From IMG/VR virus record IMGVR_UViG_3300032144_000385, positions 1 through 64,000 of that record: DNA of 64,000 nt. One strand, written 5' to 3'. Source of the DNA: a virus. How positions within the stretch are numbered: position 1 is the stretch's first letter; every line of letters begins with the position of its first letter. Positions 8,001 to 15,402 of this stretch are shown piece by piece. The notes below the pieces were generated by a model. The model was not told the origin of the DNA. It did no database searches and saw nothing but the letters and a program-made list of their open reading frames with translations. Made by a program: the position numbers and the translations under genes.

Positions 8001-8635
8001 GCCGCCCTCCGCACCATGTCGCGCACCACCTTCGGGACCCATGAGGCGCCGCCGCCGACGGGGGCGAACCCCTCGTGCCGCAGGCGGTCGCCGATCGACC
8101 GGAGCGACCAGCCCTCGGCGCGCAGCTCGCGCGCGCGGCGGCAGGCCGCCTCGGGGACGCGGTCGTAGCGCGACACGCGCTCGCCGCGGGACCGCTTCAG
8201 GGCCATGGCGGCCGTGGTGCGGTCGGAGATGAGGTCGCGCTCGAACTCGGCCAGGACGGCGAGGAGGCGGAAGACCATCTTGCCGGTGGCCGAGGAGGTG
8301 TCGATCCGCTCGGTCAGGGACACGAGGTCGCAGCCGGCCTTCTCGAGGCGCTCGGCCGTCTCCAGCATGCCGGTCGTCGACCGGGCCACGCGCGACATGG
8401 AGTAGGCCACCAGGGCGGAGCCCTTCCCGCCGGCCTCGGCCGCGGCCAGGGCCGCCACCAGTCCCTTGCGGTCCATTCGGCACCCCGAGCGGGCCTCGTC
8501 GCGGAACAGGACGAGCTCGCGCCCGCCCCCGTTCAGCTCGTGCCACGCCCGGATCTTCGACTCCTGAACCTCGAGCGAGACGCCCTCCCGGGCCTGCTCC
8601 TCGGTCGAGACGCGCACGTAGCCGACGACGATCAT
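7997..8635 (-). CDS. serine recombinase (resolvase/invertase family)
   Basis: 212 aa. N-terminal catalytic domain: GYVRVSTEEQ with Arg8 and nucleophile Ser10, SGCRMDRKGL, then SMSRVARS with the conserved Arg pair, and EFERDLISDRT at the helix-E end. The remaining 60-70 residues fit a C-terminal helix-turn-helix (ACRRARELRAEGWSLRSIGDRLRHEG). The size is that of small resolvases or invertases, not of large phage serine integrases. ATG at 8635 has no Shine-Dalgarno but a TATAGT box five bases upstream, so it may be leaderless. A 15-base segment of the gene equals the intergenic direct repeats. Confidence 0.92.
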   Translation of the reverse strand: MIVVGYVRVSTEEQAREGVSLEVQESKIRAWHELNGGGRELVLFRDEARSGCRMDRKGLVAALAAAEAGGKGSALVAYSMSRVARSTTGMLETAERLEKAGCDLVSLTERIDTSSATGKMVFRLLAVLAEFERDLISDRTTAAMALKRSRGERVSRYDRVPEAACRRARELRAEGWSLRSIGDRLRHEGFAPVGGGASWVPKVVRDMVRRAA

Positions 8636-8640
8636 GCCGA

Positions 8641-8689
8641 ACTATATCGGGAGGACCAGGCGGGGGAGGCGAGAGAATCCGGATTATTC
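8641..8689 (-). promoter_or_regulatory. promoter/operator candidate of the recombinase gene
   Basis: A -10-like TATAGT (8641-8646) ends five bases before the ATG, with the operator-like GAGAATCCGGATTATTC (8673-8689) about 30 bases further up. No good -35 hexamer is seen, so an activator or another sigma factor would be needed. No ribosome binding site is present. Confidence 0.35.
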
Positions 8690-8706
8690 CAGCCGGGTCT
8701 CGACGG

Positions 8707-8838
8707 CTACAGCCCCAGCTCCGCGCGCGCGATCTCGAGGCACCGCGTGCAGGCGGCGTCGGCGACGGGCATCTCGGCGGAACTTACCCAGCCGTTGTAG
8801 CCCGGGCAATCCGCGCAGGTGAACATGATCTCGTTCAC
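8707..8838 (-). CDS. small zinc-ribbon-like protein (43 aa)
   Basis: GTG start overlapping the upstream TGA. Two Cys pairs, FTCADC and ACTRC, spaced about 20 residues apart, are typical of a mini zinc ribbon. No other feature. Encoded upstream of the recombinase in the same direction. Confidence 0.55.
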   Translation of the reverse strand: MNEIMFTCADCPGYNGWVSSAEMPVADAACTRCLEIARAELGL

Positions 8839-8957
8839 AGGCTCACCACCACGATCAGCGCCGCGACCGCGGCCACGGCGACGGCCAGGGAGAGGGCCAG
8901 GAGCGCGGCGGTCGCGACGGCGCGGCCGGAGTCGCTTTTGTACCGGGAGTTCAGCAT
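8835..8957 (-). CDS. small membrane protein (40 aa)
   Basis: ATG start, GGAGG about ten bases upstream at the end of the preceding gene. After a polar start (MLNSRYKSDSGR) follows one hydrophobic helix of about 26 residues rich in Ala, Val and Leu. GTGA overlap with the downstream zinc-ribbon gene. Unknown role. Confidence 0.55.
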   Translation of the reverse strand: MLNSRYKSDSGRAVATAALLALSLAVAVAAVAALIVVVSL

Positions 8958-8958
8958 G

Positions 8959-9354
8959 TCAGGAGGCCTCCACCACGCGGCGGCCGTTGGTCAGCCGACG
9001 GGTCTCGTCCCGGCCGGCGTGGTACTCGAGCCATGTCCGCTTCCACGGCCCGCGGACGGACAGGGCCCCGGAGCGGCGCCGCGGGAGGATCCGGTGGCAG
9101 CAGGACCGGGGCGTCCACTTCGGCCGGAGGGAGGGCGCCCAGCGCAGGCGACGGCCGTCGGCGTGCAGCTCGTCGACCTCGCCGCGGAGCCACCAGGTCA
9201 GCGCCGCGAAGGCGTGCGAGTGGAACACCTCGCGCCTGCTGCCGGGCTCGAAGCGCAGGAGGACGACCGAGACGCCGGCCTTCCACTCGAGCAGCCAGAA
9301 TCCGGTGACGCCAGAGTCCGGGCCGCCGTCGTGACGGGAGAAGAGGAATCGCAT
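8959..9354 (-). CDS. cupin-like phage protein
   Basis: 131 aa. The central pattern VFHSHAFAALTWWLRGEVDELHADG followed by HRILP and WLEYHAG...TNGRRVV resembles small cupin-fold phage proteins with a His pair in the first cupin motif. A second cupin-like protein with HDHP lies at 29833-30483. Substrate unknown. ATG start with GCGGAG about 12 bases upstream. Confidence 0.5.
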   Translation of the reverse strand: MRFLFSRHDGGPDSGVTGFWLLEWKAGVSVVLLRFEPGSRREVFHSHAFAALTWWLRGEVDELHADGRRLRWAPSLRPKWTPRSCCHRILPRRRSGALSVRGPWKRTWLEYHAGRDETRRLTNGRRVVEAS

Positions 9355-9358
9355 GGTG

Positions 9359-9598
9359 CTAGTAGTCTCCGCTTGTAATGACCCGGAGGGTCGCCTCGAT
9401 GTCGAGCTCGCGCCAGTCGCACAGGCCGAAGCGCTCCTCGATGCGGTAGTCGTCGGTCGTCGGGAAGTGCCCGAACCCGGCGCCGAATACCTCGCGCAGT
9501 CGGAACTTCCGGTCCGGGAAGGCGCGTCGAATCAGGTCGAGTTGCATCTGGCGGAGGTCCAGCTTGCTCTGGAGCGTCGGCTTGTAGATCGGTTCCAT
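9359..9598 (-). CDS. small hypothetical protein of the MEPIY family
   Basis: 79 aa. I take the ATG at 9598, not the GTG nine bases earlier, because the homologous gene at 10087-10485 starts at the same MEPIY. Both share the pattern LQ..D..L.LIRRAFP.RKFR. The 22 bases around the two start codons are identical (9584-9605 and 10471-10492). Function unknown. Confidence 0.6.
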   Translation of the reverse strand: MEPIYKPTLQSKLDLRQMQLDLIRRAFPDRKFRLREVFGAGFGHFPTTDDYRIEERFGLCDWRELDIEATLRVITSGDY

Positions 9599-9607
9599 GT
9601 CAGTCAC

Positions 9608-10087
9608 TTACTGTGCTTGGCGTTCCGTCTCGTAGGACAGCATGAGCGGGTGCCGGGGCTGCCCGGATTGGGTCAGTGTTCCGATTCGATAGACCGCTTG
9701 ACCGTGGGAATGCGCCAATGCGAGAACCCGCGCAGCGCGAGCCGGGTCGGCGTGGCTACCCCAGGCGCACACCACGTCGGCGCCGCGGCAGGTGACCTCG
9801 ATCCAGGCGTCGTTGTCGCAGCCCACCGGGAAGCCGGCGCGAGCCAGGTCGCGTGGGTCGGTGGCGCGGTAGGCGTAAAGGTTCACCACCTCGAAGCCAG
9901 AATACCCCCAGCGGCCCGCGAAGCCGCGGCATTTCCGGATCGTGTGGTCGTCGGTCGCTTCGTCGGCCACGCTGGGATTCAGCATGATGAACACGAGGCG
10001 TGTGCCGTCCTCCGACCCGCCGCGCACGTCGGTATCGCGCGCAAGGTGGTAGCGGAACGGGCCGTCGATGACTGCGGAGGACGGCAC
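9608..10087 (-). CDS. DUF1643 family protein
   Basis: 159 aa from GTG in a TAGTG overlap, preceded by GAGGGGGG. Recognisable DUF1643 signatures: FIMLNPSVADEATDDHTIRKC, FAGRWGYSGFEVVNLYAYRATDP, VGCDNDAWI, CAWGSHADPARA and a C-terminal GQPRHPLMLSY. The family is widespread in bacteria and phages, with no established biochemical role. The WG-x-x-x-VVNL and N-P-S motifs are intact. Confidence 0.88.
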   Translation of the reverse strand: MPSSAVIDGPFRYHLARDTDVRGGSEDGTRLVFIMLNPSVADEATDDHTIRKCRGFAGRWGYSGFEVVNLYAYRATDPRDLARAGFPVGCDNDAWIEVTCRGADVVCAWGSHADPARAARVLALAHSHGQAVYRIGTLTQSGQPRHPLMLSYETERQAQ

Positions 10088-10485
10088 TAGTCCCCCCTCG
10101 CGGCCTTGCGCTTTGCAGCCTCGTCCAGGAACGACGCGACCACCGGGAAGCCCTCCGCGTAGTGCTTGGCGCAGAACGCCCACCACATCGGCTTGTGAAA
10201 GAGCCGCGTCGTCACGATCGGGTCCTCGACGCAGCCCTCGGCGTGACAGAAGCGAGGCCCCGCCGCCTTCTCGCGCTCGGCCTGGATCGCCCTGTTCGTC
10301 TCGGGCATGTCGAGGTTACGCCAGACCTTGCCGCCCCACCAGGTGCGGCCGACGAGCTCCTGGAAAAAGACGCCCCCGTGCACGCGGAACGTCCGCCCCG
10401 GGAAGGCGTCCCGGAGGCGCTTCAGCTTCTCCGCCCGCTCGTCCTCGGAGCGCTGGACCAAGTCGATCTCGTAGATCGGTTCCAT
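10087..10485 (-). CDS. hypothetical protein of the MEPIY family, longer form
   Basis: 132 aa, ATG start with GGGGAG upstream. The first 35 residues match the small protein at 9359-9598 (MEPIY, AFPGRTFR). The rest adds Cys and His residues (RFCHAEGCVED, WWAFCAKHYAEG) that may bind a metal. It ends in RKAARGD, an ending shared by two neighbouring genes. Confidence 0.6.
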   Translation of the reverse strand: MEPIYEIDLVQRSEDERAEKLKRLRDAFPGRTFRVHGGVFFQELVGRTWWGGKVWRNLDMPETNRAIQAEREKAAGPRFCHAEGCVEDPIVTTRLFHKPMWWAFCAKHYAEGFPVVASFLDEAAKRKAARGD

Positions 10486-10486
10486 G

Positions 10487-10660
10487 TCAGTCTCCCCGAG
10501 CGGCCTTGCGCTTCTGGTGCTGCTCGCGCAGTTTCAGGCAGCACCAACCCAGACCTGCCACTAGAAGGAATGGCGCGCCCAGAATCAGCACGATTGGCAG
10601 GACCAGAATCTCCCCACCCGCCGTGAAACAGTCGTCGAAGTCGGAACTGAACCGGCGCAC
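10487..10660 (-). CDS. small membrane protein ending KRKAARGD (57 aa)
   Basis: GTG start directly after the TAG of the preceding gene. One long hydrophobic segment (ILVLPIVLILGAPFLLVAGL), then a Cys pair and a basic tail. Too short for the ORF caller used by most pipelines. Its 3' end repeats the coding ends of both flanking genes, which suggests cassette-like duplication. Confidence 0.55.
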   Translation of the reverse strand: MRRFSSDFDDCFTAGGEILVLPIVLILGAPFLLVAGLGWCCLKLREQHQKRKAARGD

Positions 10661-12022
10661 CTAGTCCCCCCTCGCGGCCTTGGCCTTCGGCAGCATCTTG
10701 GTCACGTCGTCGCTCTCGAGCAGTCCGAACACGTCCACCCGCGGATCCACGGGTGACTGGTCAGTGGCCGCCGAGTACCAGTTCAGGAGGTCCACACCCG
10801 CGACCTCCGCGGCCCGCCGGATACCCCGGTACAGCTCGCCCATCCACTCCGTGCGCTGGGCCTCGATCGCCGCGCGGCGCCAGGGGTGAGCGCCGGCGAG
10901 CAGGCTCTGGCCGGCCTCGTAGCAGGCGAAGTAGGGGACGTCGTACTGGTTACGGACGATCCACCGATGCGCCTCCAGGTCGCCGTCGGTCGAGGCGCTG
11001 CTCGGTCCCGTCTGAATCTCCTCGAGGCGCGCCATGCAGCTCGCGCGGAGCTCGTCCTGCGCCGGTACCGCGCCCGTGGCCTCCCACTCCTGGCGCTGGG
11101 CCTTCATGGGCCCGACGTACAGGGCGGGGCCGGCGGCGTCAGGTGTGATGCCGAGGTCCGCCAGCGCCTGGAGGATCCGTTGCAGGTGCGAGGGCACCGT
11201 GAGCTGGCCCCCGACGAACAGGTAGTAGGCGCGCGCGCCGAGGGGGCCGGGGGTGCCGAAGACGCGGTCGGCGACGTGCTTGAGGGTGGCGATCTCGCGG
11301 GCCGCCACCTGGTGCCAGGTGGTCGGAACGGAACTGCTCTGCCCTGCGACGACCGGCACGGCCGCCTTGAGCCACCCGTGCACCGGGAAGCCCGCGTTCC
11401 ACAGCTCGTTTCCGTACTCCATGATGACGGGCCGTTGGGCGGTGCGCTTGATCGCCGTGAGGTACTCCTCCAGGCGGACCTCGTACTCGTCCACGGGGAG
11501 CTCGTAGCGCGGCGGGGCGCACCACCAGAGCGAGCACCCGAGCTGGTTCGCGATGCCCGCCTGGATCTCGACGGCCATGCCGGCGTCCGTGCCCTGGAGG
11601 AAGTCCGTCGGGCGCACGCGGGGGCGTGTCCAGTCGGGGCGCTTGTTGGTCATTTGCCAGTCCAGGGTGCGGAGGACGGCGGGGCGGAGGGCCGTCAGCG
11701 CGGCGAGAGAGGGCTCATGCGGAATCAGCGGCCCACACGGGCGCGTGAATCCGCGCCCCGGCCATTCCTCGATCACCAGGCCCGACGGCATCCGCCGTGC
11801 CCCGTCGGGCAGTGGTCCTGTGTACCACGCCTCAGCGCAGCGCACGCCGTGGCGGCGCCCGTCTAGCGACGGCGCGCCCGTACTGTCCAGCGGGCTCGCC
11901 TCCCCCGTCGGCCGACCTTGGGCGTCCAGGACCTCGAACCGGCGCCCACGGCGCGCGAGGTCGGCGAAGAGTTGTAGCGGCGAGGCGTAGACGAACGAGG
12001 GGTTGAGGCCGTAGTGGGTCAT
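10661..12022 (-). CDS. glycoside-hydrolase-like (TIM-barrel) protein
   Basis: 453 aa. ATG in an ATGA overlap with the upstream stop. The segment LRTLDWQMTN ... GTDAGMAVEIQAGIANQLGCSLWWCAPP ... PVIMEYGNELWNAGFP resembles clan-A glycoside-hydrolase-like proteins, with NE as the likely acid/base position. The later DLLNWYSAATD also fits a beta strand of the barrel. No signal peptide. It lies far from the tail genes, so it could be a virion depolymerase encoded out of place or a cargo enzyme. Substrate unknown. Ends in KAKAARGD. Confidence 0.6.
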   Translation of the reverse strand: MTHYGLNPSFVYASPLQLFADLARRGRRFEVLDAQGRPTGEASPLDSTGAPSLDGRRHGVRCAEAWYTGPLPDGARRMPSGLVIEEWPGRGFTRPCGPLIPHEPSLAALTALRPAVLRTLDWQMTNKRPDWTRPRVRPTDFLQGTDAGMAVEIQAGIANQLGCSLWWCAPPRYELPVDEYEVRLEEYLTAIKRTAQRPVIMEYGNELWNAGFPVHGWLKAAVPVVAGQSSSVPTTWHQVAAREIATLKHVADRVFGTPGPLGARAYYLFVGGQLTVPSHLQRILQALADLGITPDAAGPALYVGPMKAQRQEWEATGAVPAQDELRASCMARLEEIQTGPSSASTDGDLEAHRWIVRNQYDVPYFACYEAGQSLLAGAHPWRRAAIEAQRTEWMGELYRGIRRAAEVAGVDLLNWYSAATDQSPVDPRVDVFGLLESDDVTKMLPKAKAARGD

Positions 12023-12227
12023 TTCGGGAGCTCTCGGAGGGTGCGATTGATCCACGCCGGGACGCCCGGCACAGCGCGTCCGCGGCTGGTTAGGAAACAG
12101 AAGCGTGGGCCGAGGTGCAGAACCAGGTCTCCATCATCGTCTACCTCCAGGCTCGCGAGGATCTCCAGTGGCGCGTCGGCCGGCGGCGTGCGCGGGTCCG
12201 TGACGATGAACTTGATCGGGCGGGTCA

Positions 12228-12228
<1 letters not shown>
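12019..12228 (-). CDS. small hypothetical protein
   Basis: 69 aa, GTG in a TAGTG overlap. Beta-rich pattern (IKFIVTD, EILASLEVDDDGDLVLHLGPRF). No family recognised. Translationally coupled to the GH-like gene downstream. Confidence 0.55.
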
Positions 12229-12946
<718 letters not shown>

Positions 12947-12950
<4 letters not shown>

Positions 12951-13129
12951 GCGACGTTCTCCTCGATCCAGTTGACGACGACCTCAGCGACGTTGGCCAC
13001 GATCGAGCCGGCCCGGACCCCGCACGCCGCATCGTCGTGGCGGAACTGCAGGTACGGCATCTCCCTGACGGGCAGCGGCAGGATGCTCGCCAGGTCCGGG
13101 TAGTTCTTCACGAGACCGTCGATGCTCAT
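12947..13129 (-). CDS. small hypothetical protein (60 aa)
   Basis: ATG in an ATGA overlap. No recognisable domain; contains a single Cys and a C-terminal helix (IVANVAEVVVNWIEEN). Coupled to genes on both sides by 4-base overlaps. Confidence 0.55.
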
Positions 13130-13182
13130 GTTCTCGCTCCCGCGGCTCGGGTCCAGCCGTTGATAGGTTCGATCTTGCTCAC
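13126..13182 (-). CDS. possible 18-aa peptide gene
   Basis: GTG start overlapping the previous stop (GTGA) and TGA overlapping the next start (ATGA), so the phase of the operon is kept. The sequence contains KIEPINGW, slightly like the MEPIY start of two nearby genes. It may be a real peptide or only a coupling segment. Confidence 0.3.
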   Translation of the reverse strand: MSKIEPINGWTRAAGART

Positions 13183-13367
13183 TGACATTCCTTTCTCTGC
13201 TTGCTGATTCGGTCCTGCACGGTCCGCGCGCACGCTCCGCAGAGACGCACGGTCGTTCGCTCGCCGCCGAGCCGCAGCTCGGCCTGGTAGATCATGGCGC
13301 TCTCGCCGCACCCGCGGCACGTCTCGACGCGCAGCGGCGCGAGCTGGATGGCCTGGCCGTGGCACAT
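13179..13367 (-). CDS. small zinc-finger-like protein (62 aa)
   Basis: ATG start a few bases after the SSB stop. Two Cys pairs, TCRGCG and LCGAC, about 30 residues apart, suggest a zinc ribbon, followed by a basic C-terminus (RISKQRKECQ). Function unknown. Confidence 0.6.
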   Translation of the reverse strand: MCHGQAIQLAPLRVETCRGCGESAMIYQAELRLGGERTTVRLCGACARTVQDRISKQRKECQ

Positions 13368-13369
13368 GG

Positions 13370-13753
13370 TCAGAAGGCCGTGTCCGGCGGGGCCTCGGGC
13401 TGCTCGGTCGTCGTCGGCTCGGGCTGCTCGTCCGCGGTCTTGGACCGGCCGGCGAACTCCCAGTCCGTCACGACCAGCTTGGTCCGGCGGCGCTTCTCGC
13501 CGCGCGAGTCGGTCCACTCGTTGTCCTCGAGGTGGCCGATCAGCATCGCGGGGCTCCCCTTGGCGTGGTAGCGCGCGAAGGCCTCGCCCCGCTTGCCCCA
13601 CACGGAGAACTCAAGGAACAGGGCCCGCTGCTCGCCGGACTTCGGCGCGCGGCGGTTGTTCGCGATGCAGCAGTTGCACACCGGCGTCCCGTCCGCGGTG
13701 AAGCGGATCTCGGGGTCGCGGGCGAGGTGGCCGTCCAGGATCAGGAGGTTCAC
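13370..13753 (-). CDS. ssb: single-stranded DNA-binding protein
   Basis: 127 aa. OB-fold SSB pattern: LILDGHLARDPEIRFTADGTPVCNCCIANN, FLEFSVWGKRGEAFARYHAKGSPAMLIGHL, then KLVVTDWEF. The C-terminus is acidic and Pro-rich and ends DTAF, similar to the DDIPF tip used by bacterial SSBs to recruit partner proteins. GTG start. It probably coats ssDNA for the phage primase-helicase and polymerase. Confidence 0.92.
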   Translation of the reverse strand: MNLLILDGHLARDPEIRFTADGTPVCNCCIANNRRAPKSGEQRALFLEFSVWGKRGEAFARYHAKGSPAMLIGHLEDNEWTDSRGEKRRRTKLVVTDWEFAGRSKTADEQPEPTTTEQPEAPPDTAF

Positions 13754-13757
13754 GGGA

Positions 13758-13955
13758 TCACCGGCTCTTGGGGCGGCCGACCTTCCGGGGCTTGGCGCCC
13801 TCGTCGACCGCGACCTTGCGGATCGTGTCCGTGCACACGCCGTAGTCCGCGGCGATCTCGAGCAGGGGTTCCCCCTCCTCGTAGCGGCGGCGGATGCTCG
13901 TCCGCGACTCGTGGTGGGTGATCTTGTTCGGGGTCATGCCCTTCGTTCCGCTCAT
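13758..13955 (-). CDS. small helix-turn-helix DNA-binding protein
   Basis: 65 aa, ATG with AGGAG upstream. Residues 20-50 fit a homeodomain-like HTH (IRRRYEEGEPLLEIAADYGVCTDTIRKV) followed by a basic tail ending RKVGRPKSR, an AT-hook-like end. Could be a transcription regulator or a recombination-associated factor. Confidence 0.75.
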   Translation of the reverse strand: MSGTKGMTPNKITHHESRTSIRRRYEEGEPLLEIAADYGVCTDTIRKVAVDEGAKPRKVGRPKSR

Positions 13956-13956
13956 G

Positions 13957-14199
13957 TCAGCTCTCCTTGGCGGGGATGAACCCGGCCTGTCTTCGGTTTC
14001 TCTCCGCGGCGTTCTCGACGGTGACGATGGTTGCCCGGACCGCCGCGTCCTTGGCCTCGAGCAACCGCAGGAGCGCGACCTCGCGCTCCGTGGAATCCTC
14101 GCACCGCTCCAGCAGGATCGCCGCGAGCTCGGTGAACGGTCGCACCACGTCCTGCAGGTGCGGGGGCAGGTGGGAGCACAGGAACCAGCGCATGCCCAT
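13957..14199 (-). CDS. Acb2/Tad1-like protein (candidate anti-CBASS cyclic-nucleotide sponge)
   Basis: 80 aa. Pattern HLPP-x-x-x-D-x-V-x-x-F-x-ELA-x-LLER-x-x-DSTERE-x-ALLRLLEA followed by an alanine-containing helix. This follows the helical hairpin consensus of the Acb2/Tad1 family: a PP pair, then an S-x-E turn, an AL-x-x-L-x-EA helix and NAAIA. Acb2 proteins form hexamers that bind cyclic di- and trinucleotides and so block CBASS immunity (known for the family). The usual WANAAIARN end is here replaced by AAVRATIVTVENAAERN, so it is divergent. The start is ATG in a TGATG overlap; a GTG one codon earlier is possible. Confidence 0.6.
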   Translation of the reverse strand: MGMRWFLCSHLPPHLQDVVRPFTELAAILLERCEDSTEREVALLRLLEAKDAAVRATIVTVENAAERNRRQAGFIPAKES

Positions 14200-14972
14200 C
14201 ACGCGGCACCCTCGATCTGGTGCAGGAGGTCCAGCCCCGGCGAGCCCGTGCGCTCGTACGCCTCCTCGGCGCACCGGGCGGCGAGGCGCAGGATCCCGTC
14301 GCGCTCGCTGCCACGGGAGAGCGCGCCGACCAGCGCGGGGAGGCTGGCGAGGTCCACGCACAGGTCGATGTGCGTCTGCTCGACGGTCCCGGCGACGTCG
14401 AACCCGAGGGTGACGGCCTTCACGCGCTGCGCCTCGACCGCGCTGATCGTCCTACATACGTCGGCCAGGCCTCGGTAGAAATCCACCGGCTCGAAGTCGG
14501 CCCAGTTCCCGCTGGCGTGATCGACCTCGTAGGCGGCGGCGCCGAGGGCCGCCTCGGAGCCCTCGGTCTCGCACCGCCTCGCGGCCGCTCGCAGCGCCGC
14601 GGCGTGGTCCTCGTCTATTGCCGCCATGGCCTCGAGCCCCGCGGGGACCACGCGCCGGATCGTGAGCTCGACCAGCTGCTCCACCCAGGGACCGCGGTCC
14701 GCGCCGCGCGTCCCGAGCTGCAGCACGGCGACGCGGCGCAGCCCCGCCGCCCGCGCGGCCGGGGACGACCACTGGGAGTCGTTCAGCGTGATCTTGAACC
14801 AGCGGTCCGGGTTGGACACGCACTCCGGGTCGTCCCCGTGCGGCAGGCCGAGCGCGAAGCACACGGCGGCCTCGACGCACATCTTGCCGGGCTCGGGCGC
14901 GCCCACGCCGCACACGAGCCCGTGGTCCACGATCTCCAGGACGCGCTGCGCCTGCTCAACGGTGATCTTCAT
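14199..14972 (-). CDS. conserved hypothetical protein
   Basis: 257 aa. Contains CGVGAPEPGKMCVEAAVCFALGLPHGDDP and LNDSQWSSPAARAAGLRRVAVLQLG, motifs I recall from uncharacterised proteins of many bacteria and phages. Mostly helical; no catalytic pattern is clear. Starts at ATG without Shine-Dalgarno, seven bases after a TATCGT box, so it may be leaderless. Its TGA overlaps the start of the Acb2-like gene, tying the two together in one transcript. Confidence 0.7.
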   Translation of the reverse strand: MKITVEQAQRVLEIVDHGLVCGVGAPEPGKMCVEAAVCFALGLPHGDDPECVSNPDRWFKITLNDSQWSSPAARAAGLRRVAVLQLGTRGADRGPWVEQLVELTIRRVVPAGLEAMAAIDEDHAAALRAAARRCETEGSEAALGAAAYEVDHASGNWADFEPVDFYRGLADVCRTISAVEAQRVKAVTLGFDVAGTVEQTHIDLCVDLASLPALVGALSRGSERDGILRLAARCAEEAYERTGSPGLDLLHQIEGAA

Positions 14973-14979
14973 CGAGATT

Positions 14980-15008
14980 ACGATATCGGGTTCTGCCCCC
15001 GGGGGCCA
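14980..15008 (-). promoter_or_regulatory. weak promoter candidate
   Basis: -10-like TATCGT (14980-14985) with a poor -35 TGGCCC (15003-15008) at 17 bases, and the CCCGATAT string also found at two other gene starts. It would produce a leaderless mRNA for the 14199-14972 gene. Confidence 0.3.
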
Positions 15009-15024
15009 GCGGAAAAACCGGGAA

Positions 15025-15402
15025 TCAGTCCTCGACCACCGCCCGGTAGGCGGAGGCGTACGCGACCCCCCAGGCGGGGCCGTGGTCCTGCAGCTGCGAG
15101 TGGTCGGAGTGCCACGCCATGCAGTGCGCCCACTCGTGGATCAGGGTCTCGCGCGCGTCCAGGGCCGAGATCCGCCGCGGCCGGCGCGCGCCGCGCTCGT
15201 AGTACCGCTCGCGCACCACGATCCGGAACCCGTCCTCCTCGGGCCCGACGTAGGACCAGCCGATCAGCTCGCCCCCGTCCCCGAACCGGGGCGGGGCGCG
15301 GCGGTCGAGGACGACCCGGATCGGGAGGACGAGGGGGCACTCGGCACGCAGGGCGAGCACCGTGCGGCGCCAGACCTGCGCCAGGTGGGCGGCGCGGGTC
15401 AC
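15025..15402 (-). CDS. SprT-like zinc metalloprotease
   Basis: 125 aa, GTG in a GTGA overlap. The C-terminal third contains HEWAHCMAW (HExxH zinc site near residue 90) and DHGPAWGVAYASAYR, which supplies a third ligand position as in phage SprT-like putative peptidases. A paralogue with a signal peptide, with the same HEWAH and AWGVAYARAYR, lies at 38549-38929. No export signal here, so it acts in the cytoplasm or on virion proteins. Confidence 0.7.
   Translation of the reverse strand: MTRAAHLAQVWRRTVLALRAECPLVLPIRVVLDRRAPPRFGDGGELIGWSYVGPEEDGFRIVVRERYYERGARRPRRISALDARETLIHEWAHCMAWHSDHSQLQDHGPAWGVAYASAYRAVVED

Noticed and set aside
7997-8635. Large serine integrase of the phage
   Set aside because: At 212 aa it lacks the long C-terminal domain of large integrases; it fits small resolvase/invertase types.
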